From contig CAMDSG010000027.1 of NCBI GenBank assembly GCA_945907055.1, positions 1 through 15,166 of the forward strand: 15,166 bases of DNA, written 5' to 3'. The translations under genes were made by a program, and so were the position numbers. The stretch is from Bifidobacterium breve (lineage in GTDB: Bacteria > Actinomycetota > Acidimicrobiia > IMCC26256). Shown here in pieces: positions 6,699 to 12,970 of this stretch (positions are counted from its first letter, which is position 1; every line of letters starts with the position of its first letter). The notes under the pieces are model-generated. The model saw nothing but the letters and a program-made list of their open reading frames with translations. It was not told the DNA's origin and made no database searches.

Positions 6699-8198
6699 TT
6701 AATGCAGAAAGTGCCGCTCTCCGGTAAAGATCATCGCCAAACCCAATTCGTCTGCTCTCGCTATAACCGCATCATCCCTGACTGACCCGCCTGGCTGCAC
6801 AACCACAGCAACCCCTGAACTGGCTGCTGCCTCTACGCCATCTGGAAATGGATAGAAGGCATCGCTAGCGCAGGCTCCACCGGCGGCTCGACCCGCAGCC
6901 TTCTTGGCTGCAATCTCTCCGGACTCGACACGGTTCTGTTGGCCCGCACCTATGCCTACGGCCTGTCCACTGCGGGCAAGCACAATTGCATTGGACTTCA
7001 CATGCCCACATACGCGCCATGCGAACTCTGCATCGGCCCACTGCTCCTCGGTTGGGGTCGCTTTGGTGACCACACGCCACTCATCCCGTGAGGAGATAAA
7101 ACTATGGGCCTCCTGAACCAAAAAGCCGCCGGAGATTTGTCGGAGGTGCAGTGCATCGCTTCCGGGGGCAGTTGCTTGGAGCAGCCGAGTATTTTTCCGC
7201 TTCTTGCGAAGGATGTCTAAGGTCCCGTCTTCAAAACCTGGTGCTATGACTAGATCGGCCTGCGGCCCGTCAGCCATTGCTGCGGCGGTCTTCATATCAA
7301 GCGGGCGATTAAGCGCAATGATCCCCCCGAATGCGGATCGCTCGTCACAGGCAAGTGCTCGCTCGTAGGCCGTCGCTAGATCGACTGCTGTTGCGGCGCC
7401 GCAGGGATTGGCGTGCTTGATGATCGCTACTGCGGGTTCGTTCCCGAGGTCGTGAGCAAGTTGCCACGCGGCCTCGGTGTCATAAATGTTGAGATATGAA
7501 AGCGCAACTCCACCATGTTGAATGACATCGTCCCACCAGGAGGTCTCATTCACGCGGCGGTAGCGAGCACCCTCTTGATGCGGGTTCTCACCGTAACGCA
7601 GCACCTCATCAGTTCGAGTGAGGGGGATAACGAGGTGACGCGGAAGCTGTTCGTCGCGCTGAAGCCAAGCAACGATCGCAGCGTCATATGCGGCGGTATG
7701 GGCGAATGCCTCAAGCGCTAAAGCTTTGCGCGTTGGCTCCGTCAATGAACCGCGCTCGTTTAGTTCGGCAAGCACTTGGTCGTACTGATCTGGACTCGTT
7801 AGGACACCTATCCACGCGTGATTCTTTGCCGCAGCCCTAACCATCGCAGGCCCGCCAATGTCAATCATCTCTATACCTGGCTGCGCTCCGAATGGGTAGA
7901 GATTTACAACGACAAGGTCGAACGGATCGATTTCGAAGCGCTCAAGGTCCTCTAGGTGTGATGCCTTGGACCGATCGGCAAGTATCCCACCATGAATTTT
8001 TGGGTGGAGTGTCACGACTCTGTGGTCGAACATCTCGGGAGCACCGGTAACCGCCTCGACCGGTGTGACCTCAACTCCTGCGTCCTGCAGAACGCGTGCG
8101 GTGCCCCCCGAAGAGACGAGCTCTACTCCAGCGGAGCGCAGTCCTTTCGCAAAATCAATCAGTCCAGATTTGTCGTAGACACTCAGCAACGCGCGCAT
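6699..8198 (-). CDS. purH: Bifunctional AICAR transformylase/IMP cyclohydrolase
   Basis: PurH carries out the last two steps of de novo IMP synthesis: formylation of AICAR with 10-formyl-THF, then ring closure. The N-terminal cyclohydrolase domain begins MRALLSVYDKSGL and contains HPKIHGGIL and GGPAMVRAAAKNH. The transformylase domain contains RYGENPHQ, the catalytic Lys-His of IIKHANPCGA (residues 261-262 from this start), GIGAGQQNRV and the ending TGERHFLH. The ATG at 8196-8198 is preferred over the upstream ATG at 8232-8234. It gives the family N-terminus, has GAGAGG about ten bases upstream, and lies one base after the purN stop, whereas the upstream start would lie inside purN. The length is 499 residues. 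Confidence 0.97.
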   Translation of the reverse strand: MRALLSVYDKSGLIDFAKGLRSAGVELVSSGGTARVLQDAGVEVTPVEAVTGAPEMFDHRVVTLHPKIHGGILADRSKASHLEDLERFEIDPFDLVVVNLYPFGAQPGIEMIDIGGPAMVRAAAKNHAWIGVLTSPDQYDQVLAELNERGSLTEPTRKALALEAFAHTAAYDAAIVAWLQRDEQLPRHLVIPLTRTDEVLRYGENPHQEGARYRRVNETSWWDDVIQHGGVALSYLNIYDTEAAWQLAHDLGNEPAVAIIKHANPCGAATAVDLATAYERALACDERSAFGGIIALNRPLDMKTAAAMADGPQADLVIAPGFEDGTLDILRKKRKNTRLLQATAPGSDALHLRQISGGFLVQEAHSFISSRDEWRVVTKATPTEEQWADAEFAWRVCGHVKSNAIVLARSGQAVGIGAGQQNRVESGEIAAKKAAGRAAGGACASDAFYPFPDGVEAAASSGVAVVVQPGGSVRDDAVIARADELGLAMIFTGERHFLH

Positions 8199-8199
8199 T

Positions 8200-8778
8200 T
8201 CAGATTGACCTCTCAGATTTGTGATTCGATTCATTGACTAGTCCGCGAAGGACCGCAGGATAAAGGCGTCGTTCAATTTCTTTAATCCGTTCGTGCAGTG
8301 TTGCGACAGTTTCACCGTCGTATATTGGCAAAGCCTCTTGAGCCAAGATAGGCCCCTCGTCAACCAAAGTGGTAGCGATATGAACTGTGCAGCCCGTCTC
8401 CGCTACCCCTGCACGAAGAGCGTCCTCCACCGCGTGCCAACCCTTGAAATGGGGAAGCAAGGATGGATGAGTGTTGATGATTCGATCTGGGAACGCATCA
8501 AAGATTGCCGGGCCAAGAATCGTTCCAAATCCAGCCATTGCAACAAGATCTATGCCGGCTGCCTGAAGTGCGGAGATGACTTGCTCGGTGTACGCATCCC
8601 GGTCGAAGTCTCCGGCGAAAGAACCGCGCTCAACGAGTGATGTTCCGATCTGCGCTTCGTGCGCACGCATCAAAGCAGCGCATTCTCGATCGGCGATTAC
8701 TAAAGCAATTGGGAGTTCGGCCTCAATTAGGGCCTGCAGAATCGTCCCGGTTCCCGATGCCATCACTGCAATCTGCAC
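8200..8778 (-). CDS. purN: Phosphoribosylglycinamide formyltransferase (10-formyl-THF dependent)
   Basis: PurN formylates GAR to FGAR in purine synthesis. The 192-residue protein begins MQIAVMASGTGTILQAL, the usual phosphate-binding N-terminus. The catalytic residues are Asn102 and His104 in RIINTHPSLLPHFKG, and Asp140 in VDEGPIL. The start codon is GTG, which agrees with the family beginning; the next in-frame ATG would remove the first strand. It is the first gene of the purN-purH-folD run, one base from purH. The upstream sequence can form competing hairpins around the start codon (see 8781-8830). Confidence 0.96.
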   Translation of the reverse strand: MQIAVMASGTGTILQALIEAELPIALVIADRECAALMRAHEAQIGTSLVERGSFAGDFDRDAYTEQVISALQAAGIDLVAMAGFGTILGPAIFDAFPDRIINTHPSLLPHFKGWHAVEDALRAGVAETGCTVHIATTLVDEGPILAQEALPIYDGETVATLHERIKEIERRLYPAVLRGLVNESNHKSERSI

Positions 8779-8780
8779 GC

Positions 8781-8830
8781 CTCGGAACCTACCCCGAGCA
8801 GAGCCCTTTTGGGGGACCAGAACCTCGGGG
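8781..8830 (-). promoter_or_regulatory. Candidate purN leader with mutually exclusive stems
   Basis: On the minus strand CCCCGAG (8830-8824) can pair over seven bases with CTCGGGG (8798-8792), with a smaller CCC-GGG stem inside. The same second segment can alternatively pair over five bases with CCGAG (8785-8781), which ends two bases before the purN GTG. The loop of that second hairpin holds the weak GGTAGG ribosome site. Such competing pairings are the layout of a translational switch. The complementarity is read directly; the regulation is inference, and short GC-rich stems can arise by chance. Confidence 0.3.
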
Positions 8831-8953
8831 GAATCGGCCGAGAGACCTGTGGCCTCAGGCCCCCAGCGCGGAGCAATAGGCCTTAGAGGGCTAGGGATCT
8901 CTTAGCACGACAGAAGGCGGTGCTCGACTTTTAAAAAAGGACAGGCCTTCCCT

Positions 8954-9004
8954 CCCAGCCTTGTCGCACCGAATCGGCGGCCGATTCGGCGCGACAGGGC
9001 TGGG
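8954..9004. repeat. Near-perfect 51-bp inverted repeat
   Basis: Bases 8954-9004 form a dyad centred on 8979. Of 25 opposed positions, 23 are Watson-Crick, one is G-T (8961/8997) and one mismatches (8968/8990). The inner part is CCGAATCGGC / GCCGATTCGG. A T-run occurs only 15 bases beyond the arm on the minus strand and a looser T-rich stretch (9020-9029) on the plus strand, so it is not a textbook terminator. It also sits between divergent genes, where no transcript needs ending. It may be a dispersed palindromic element, a protein-binding dyad or part of a small RNA. Confidence 0.75.
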
Positions 9005-9124
9005 GGCACCTAGCGCCTATTTTCGTTTTGGTGTCACAGTCGACGTTTACCCTCCTCGGGTAGACCCCAATCCCGCAGCTTCCCCGCTCTGATCTGGAAC
9101 TAAGACATAGCGAGTAGGCCAAAA

Positions 9125-9721
9125 ATGACGCGTTACCGTCCATTCTCACAACCGGGGCGCCGGGAGATTTATCTTCGCCAGGCAACCCTCATTGCATCAG
9201 CTGAGCTCCTTGAGCAATGCCACCAAGAGACCGCAAGCGCAATGGCGAAGATCCGCATTGAGCTTGGAGAGTTGCGCGACCTGCTCCACCCGCCGAATGG
9301 AGAGTTCGGGAACGACCGCGGGCGTAGACCTCGCATTCCGGGGCCTGCTCCGATTGGCCCCCCGGCCGATCTTGCAATTCATGCATGGGGAAAACATCTC
9401 AGGTTTGCTGCGCTAGCTGTTCTCGCGCGCGAGCAGCGCCCACTCACACTTCCTGAGATCCATAGAGCGCTGCATGCGAATGGTTACCGACTCCATAATT
9501 TCGGAAGTGTTAAACAACTTGCAGATGCTCTCGGATATGAGCACGACATAGGCAGGGCGCGCCGCGCCGCTCGAGGAGTATATGAGATTGCGGAACTATC
9601 CCCATATGAGCGTCGCCGCGTCCTTTCAGACGCGGCGACCCCTAAAGATTTAACTGAAATCCCGGCTATGCGATCAGACGAGGACTGGAACGAATATCCC
9701 TACTCATCTCCGGCTAGCGAA
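9125..9721 (+). CDS. Winged-helix domain protein running into sucD without its own stop
   Basis: About 199 codons look like a true protein. Residues 35-55 form a charged helix (AMAKIRIELGELRDLL), then comes a Pro/Gly/Arg-rich linker. Residues about 88-155 form a winged-helix domain: FAALAVLAREQRPLTLPEIHRALHANG, then VKQLADALGYEHDIGRARRAARGVYEI. Together these suggest DNA binding. The frame has no stop before sucD. It continues antisense, codon-for-codon in register with sucD, to a stop at 10946-10948 (607 codons in all), and that extension looks non-biological. The end given here is the last codon before the sucD stop. No strong ribosome site precedes ATG 9125; ATG 9242 is an alternative start. 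The gene may be truncated, frameshifted or genuinely overlapping. Confidence 0.5.
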
Positions 9722-10606
9722 TCAGAGTTTGGCGACGACCTGGGCCATGAGATCTCCGGCCTCGGTGGGGTTCATGCCGACGAGAGCTCCAGCGTCACGC
9801 AGAGCCTCCATCTTCGCGTCGGCAGTTCCTTTCCCGCCAGAGACGATTGCACCAGCGTGCCCCATCTTCTTTCCAGGAGGCGCCGTCACGCCTGCAATGT
9901 ACGCAACAACCGGCTTATCCATCTGAGTACGAATGAACTCAGCGGCCTCTTCCTCGGCAGAGCCGCCAATCTCACCAATCATCATGACAGCGAGAGTCTC
10001 GGGGTCATCCTGAAATGCGCGAAGACAGTCAATGTGACTGGTCCCAGGAACAGGGTCTCCGCCGATACCGACACATGTCGTTACCCCGATGTCCTTCTGC
10101 TTAAGTTCGTAGAGCGCTTGGTAGGTAAGGGTGCCGGATCGGCTGACGATGCCAACGGGCCCTCCTGCCTTAGCAATATGACCGGCGGTGATACCTATGT
10201 TGGCTTTCCCTGGGCTAATGATTCCAGGGCAATTCGGCCCGAGAAGCTGAACGTTCGGGTACTTCTGTCGAAGCTCATTGAAGAACCAAGCCTCATCATG
10301 GGCTGGAACACCCTCGGTAATTACAACGATGAACTCGATACCACCCTCAGCAGCCTCCATTACCGCGGCCTTAACACCTGGTGCGGGAATGAATATGCAA
10401 GAAGCAGTCGCGCCGGTAGCACTCACAGCATCGGCAACGGTTGCAAACACGGGGATGCCATCAACGTCGGTCCCGGCCTTCTTGGGGCTGGTACCGGCTA
10501 CAACCTGCGTTCCATACTCGCGGTTGAGCAGGCCGTAAAAACGCCCTTGGGAACCAGTAAGTCCTTGGTAAACGACTTTGGTGTTCTCGTCAACAAAAAT
10601 ACTCAT
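9722..10606 (-). CDS. sucD: Succinate--CoA ligase (ADP/GDP-forming) subunit alpha
   Basis: The alpha subunit binds CoA and carries the phosphohistidine of succinyl-CoA synthetase. At 294 residues the length is normal. The CoA-binding Rossmann motif is GLTGSQG (residues 15-21), LLGPNCPGII lies in the middle, and the phosphorylated His250 is in KKMGHAGAIVSGGKGTA. The ATG overlaps the sucC stop as ATGA, ensuring balanced synthesis of the subunits. The gene contains no TTA, CTA or TCA codon in frame, which is why the opposite strand stays open across it. The protein is cytoplasmic and acts as a complex with SucC. Confidence 0.97.
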   Translation of the reverse strand: MSIFVDENTKVVYQGLTGSQGRFYGLLNREYGTQVVAGTSPKKAGTDVDGIPVFATVADAVSATGATASCIFIPAPGVKAAVMEAAEGGIEFIVVITEGVPAHDEAWFFNELRQKYPNVQLLGPNCPGIISPGKANIGITAGHIAKAGGPVGIVSRSGTLTYQALYELKQKDIGVTTCVGIGGDPVPGTSHIDCLRAFQDDPETLAVMMIGEIGGSAEEEAAEFIRTQMDKPVVAYIAGVTAPPGKKMGHAGAIVSGGKGTADAKMEALRDAGALVGMNPTEAGDLMAQVVAKL

Positions 10607-11754
10607 GCTGAAGCCTTTTCTGCGAGCTCGACTGCGCAGCGCGCTGCTTCGAGCATGGTGGGCTGCATCTGCAGTCGGTCTGAGAGATGCGGTTTGAGAA
10701 TCTCTCGACCCTCGTCCGCATTTGTTCCATCAAGGCGAATCACGATAGGTGCCTCAATCGTTACGCGAGTTAGAGCCTCGAGTATTCCTTTAGCAACCTC
10801 ATCGCCCTTAGTAATGCCCCCAAATATATTGATGAAGATCGATCGAACATTCGTGTCAGAGACGATTACCTCGAGTGCACCCGCCATTACATCCGCGTTT
10901 GCACCGCCACCAATATCGAGGAAGTTGGCAGGGGTGCCTCCGACCTGATTGATGATGTCGATCGTGCTCATTGCAAGCCCTGCGCCATTAGCGATAACCC
11001 CAACAGAGCCATCAAGACCGACATACTGCAGGCCCTTTTTATGGGCTGCAAGTTCGCGCTCGTCGCGGTGCTGAATGGCGTCATACTGCTCATAGTCGGG
11101 GTGACGAAAGAGCGCATTGTCGTCGAGCGTGACCTTGGCATCAAGAGCATGGACTCTGCCCTCAGGAGTGAGTATCAGAGGGTTGATCTCAACCAAGTCA
11201 GCGTCGGCATCGACATAGACCTTGTAGAGCTTCATGAGGATATCGACAGCTCCCTCAGTAGCAGCGGGATTGATCGCGGCACGCTTTACCCAGTCGCGAC
11301 AAGCTTCTTCGCTGAGCCCAATAACAGGGTCTACTTGGATCTTCGCAATAGCATCAGGGTTCTCATCCGCAACTTGCTCAATCTCTACGCCACCCTGCGC
11401 TGAGAGCATTCCAAGGTAGGCCTTAGCGGAGCGATCAAGGGTAAATGAGGCGTAGTACTCCTCGGCAATGTCACTCGCCTTCTCCATCCAAACTGTGCCA
11501 ACAATGTGGCCCTTAATGTCGAGACCAAGAATGCTCGTCGCGTATTCACGCGCCTCTGCACTGTTGTTAGCGAGCTTCACTCCGCCCGCCTTGCCGCGAC
11601 CGCCGGTGAGTACCTGCGCCTTTACAACGACTGGGTAGCCAAGGCGATCAGCCGCTGCGACAGCGTCCTCAACACTCTGAACTGCCTCACCAGGAGACAC
11701 GGGGATCCCGTAGCTTCCGAATAGTAATTTTCCTTGATACTCGAATAAATCCAC
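10603..11754 (-). CDS. sucC: Succinate--CoA ligase (ADP/GDP-forming) subunit beta
   Basis: The beta subunit holds the ATP-grasp nucleotide site and the succinate site of succinyl-CoA synthetase. The protein has 383 residues, close to the E. coli length. It begins MDLFEYQGKLLFGSYGIPV. The ATP-grasp region shows VVVKAQVLTGGRGKAGGVKL (residues about 42-61), the metal-binding part is LVEINPLI, and the C-terminal ligase domain has FLDIGGGANAD and INIFGGITKGDEVAKGI. The start is GTG with AAGGAG four bases upstream, a strong ribosome site. It follows the B12-binding subunit gene after 81 bases and overlaps sucD by four. Confidence 0.97.
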   Translation of the reverse strand: MDLFEYQGKLLFGSYGIPVSPGEAVQSVEDAVAAADRLGYPVVVKAQVLTGGRGKAGGVKLANNSAEAREYATSILGLDIKGHIVGTVWMEKASDIAEEYYASFTLDRSAKAYLGMLSAQGGVEIEQVADENPDAIAKIQVDPVIGLSEEACRDWVKRAAINPAATEGAVDILMKLYKVYVDADADLVEINPLILTPEGRVHALDAKVTLDDNALFRHPDYEQYDAIQHRDERELAAHKKGLQYVGLDGSVGVIANGAGLAMSTIDIINQVGGTPANFLDIGGGANADVMAGALEVIVSDTNVRSIFINIFGGITKGDEVAKGILEALTRVTIEAPIVIRLDGTNADEGREILKPHLSDRLQMQPTMLEAARCAVELAEKASA

Positions 11755-11835
11755 AGGGCTCCTTGAGCGTCAGGTGGGCGGCTGCAGCATGTGCAGATAA
11801 CTTGGTGACAGGTATTGCAATATGCGAGGTACGAA

Positions 11836-12252
11836 TCAGCTGGAGTGCTGCCTCTCCCTCTCATCTAAGGCGACCTCTAACCAATCACTAATCGATTGGA
11901 GAGGAGCGCCAGGCGTGAACAAAGCAGCAACGCCTTGTTCGCGAAGTATTGGAATATCGGCCTCAGGAATAATTCCACCGCCGAAAACGAGCACCTCTGG
12001 AATTTCTCTCTCGCGCAGGTTCTCGATTACGCGCGGAAACAGAGTGAGGTGTGCACCGGAGAGAAGTGAGATTCCTACCGCATCGGCATCCTCTTGTAAT
12101 GCGGTCTCGGCAATCTGCTCCGGGGTCTGATGAAGACCGGTGTAGATAACCTCAAACCCGGCATCACGAAGGGCCCGAGCGATAACTTTTGCACCGCGAT
12201 CATGGCCATCAAGACCAGGCTTCGCGATGACGACGCGGTAGCGCCGTTCCAT
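11836..12252 (-). CDS. Stand-alone cobalamin-binding subunit of an acyl-CoA mutase (methylmalonyl-/isobutyryl-CoA mutase family)
   Basis: This 138-residue protein consists of only the B12-binding domain. The base-off cobalamin motif is KPGLDGHDRG with Asp15, His17 (the cobalt ligand) and Gly20; SLLSGAH (62-68) and FGGGIIP (90-96) complete the Rossmann-like signature. Methylmalonyl-CoA mutase joins propionate or branched-chain degradation to succinyl-CoA, which fits the position immediately upstream of sucCD; isobutyryl-CoA mutase small subunits (IcmB) have the same architecture. The catalytic large subunit is not in the window. The ATG at 12250-12252 has GGAGG six bases upstream and gives the family start; the longer frame to 12300 is unlikely. 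Which acyl-CoA is used cannot be decided here. Confidence 0.92.
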   Translation of the reverse strand: MERRYRVVIAKPGLDGHDRGAKVIARALRDAGFEVIYTGLHQTPEQIAETALQEDADAVGISLLSGAHLTLFPRVIENLREREIPEVLVFGGGIIPEADIPILREQGVAALFTPGAPLQSISDWLEVALDERERQHSS

Positions 12253-12441
12253 GGGCTTCCTCCGACTCAAATGGCGATGGTGGGAAACACCTGTTTCCAA
12301 ACCTATTTGCGTTCCGCACCCTAGTTACGCAGGCCCTCGGCTCACCAACGCGGGGCGAATCTAACTATTTGTATCCCCAACTCAAGCAATAACTATCCTC
12401 CCCGGCTGGCTACTAAGCCCCTATCGCGGTAAACCCATGGG
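12253..12441. other. Divergent intergenic region upstream of the B12 subunit and the membrane protein
   Basis: The 189-base gap separates genes reading away from each other and should hold both promoters. A perfect six-base stem with a four-base loop (GGAAAC-ACCT-GTTTCC, 12283-12298) lies in the probable leader of the B12-subunit gene. The ribosome site of that gene is at 12263-12259. TAGGTT and TAGGGT on the minus strand (12306-12301 and 12325-12320) are possible -10 boxes. I did not find a cobalamin riboswitch core. For the plus-strand gene, TAAACC six bases before GTG 12442 is a weak leaderless-type signal. Confidence 0.35.
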
Positions 12442-12957
12442 GTGAATCAACCCCTGCGCCCTGGCTCCCCGCCAACCCAGAACAAGGCAACCCGAGGAGA
12501 CGTTCGATTTCTCGTCACCACGGCCCTTGCCATCGTGGTAATTGGTTGCTCCATCGCAGCGATCCTCTGGGTCCTCACAGGGCGAAGCGGAGACCCGAAG
12601 GGGGACTCGAAGAAGACCACTGTCTTCTCAGCGGGCGAGGCGAAGGCCCTCGAGACACAGATTGAAGAGGGAGGCCCTGTTTTCTTCGCAGATGTTCTCG
12701 CAGGATCAAAAGGCTTCTGGCTTGACTCCGAGAACGGGAAGCTTGTCGCCCTCTCAGTCAACGCTCCAGGGAAGAGAGACTGCTCCGTGCGCTGGCGTGG
12801 CTCAATAGGGAATTATGTCGACTGCGACAAGGTCAATTACAAGTCGATTCAGTTGCTGCGCTTCGAGAGCAACATCGCAACTACCGGCAACGAAAAAGGC
12901 CTCTTCATAGTCGATCTCCGGCGCTCGCTGCCCGCCATCGAAGCACCACCTCGCTGA
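12442..12957 (+). CDS. Membrane-anchored protein with a degenerate Rieske-like extracytoplasmic domain
   Basis: The 171-residue protein has a cytoplasmic tail of about 20 residues, one membrane span at about 22-46 (FLVTTALAIVVIGCSIAAIL) and an outside domain of about 120 residues. That domain reads like a Rieske fold in outline: PVFFADV, GFWL, LVALSVNAPG, CSVRW, then VDCDKVNY and KGLFIVDLRR. However, the Cys-x-His and Cys-x2-His cluster ligands are absent. Only Cys114 and Cys128 remain, perhaps as a disulfide. It should therefore not bind a [2Fe-2S] cluster. I do not recognise a named family. The start is GTG with no clear ribosome site. The gene converges with pcrA across a 13-base gap. Confidence 0.7.
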   Translation: MNQPLRPGSPPTQNKATRGDVRFLVTTALAIVVIGCSIAAILWVLTGRSGDPKGDSKKTTVFSAGEAKALETQIEEGGPVFFADVLAGSKGFWLDSENGKLVALSVNAPGKRDCSVRWRGSIGNYVDCDKVNYKSIQLLRFESNIATTGNEKGLFIVDLRRSLPAIEAPPR

Positions 12958-12970
12958 CCGAGTAGCGGCT

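Larger units (their letters stand above)
8779..9124. other. Long divergent intergenic region between purN and the plus-strand gene at 9125
   Basis: This 346-base gap between divergently transcribed genes must contain promoters for both. I found no convincing ORF, tRNA, 6S, tmRNA or SRP RNA and no known riboswitch core. It contains a near-perfect inverted repeat (8954-9004), a purN-proximal pair of alternative stems (8781-8830), a short GGCC-TCA-GGCC hairpin (8851-8861) and an 8-bp stem with a five-base loop at 9045-9065. On the minus strand a run of six T lies at 8938-8933. The density of foldable sequence is higher than in any other gap of the window. Confidence 0.5.

Noticed and set aside
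8199..8234. Upstream ATG of purH at 8234
   Set aside because: It lies within purN, adds 12 non-family residues, and the ATG at 8198 has a ribosome site and the conserved N-terminus.
9035..9057. Leader peptide with GAGGAGG and a six-codon GTG frame upstream of purN
   Set aside because: The spacing between GAGGAGG and the GTG is 13 bases, and the purine-rich stretch sits inside a stem-loop; too weak to call.
8779..9124. ZTP/THF riboswitch, tRNA, 6S or SRP RNA upstream of purN
   Set aside because: I looked for the conserved cores on both strands and found none.
8931..9185. 84-codon minus-strand frame upstream of purN
   Set aside because: It reads through the long palindrome and has no recognisable domain.
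9722..10948. C-terminal two-thirds of the plus-strand 607-codon frame as a protein
   Set aside because: It is the codon-register antisense of sucD followed by part of sucC; composition explains its openness. Only the first ~199 codons look protein-like.
11041..11403. 120-codon plus-strand frame opposite sucC
   Set aside because: Shadow of the conserved sucC coding sequence, with no domain of its own.
12253..12441. Cobalamin riboswitch before the B12-binding subunit
   Set aside because: Only a six-base hairpin is present; no B12-box-like core and too little sequence for the aptamer.
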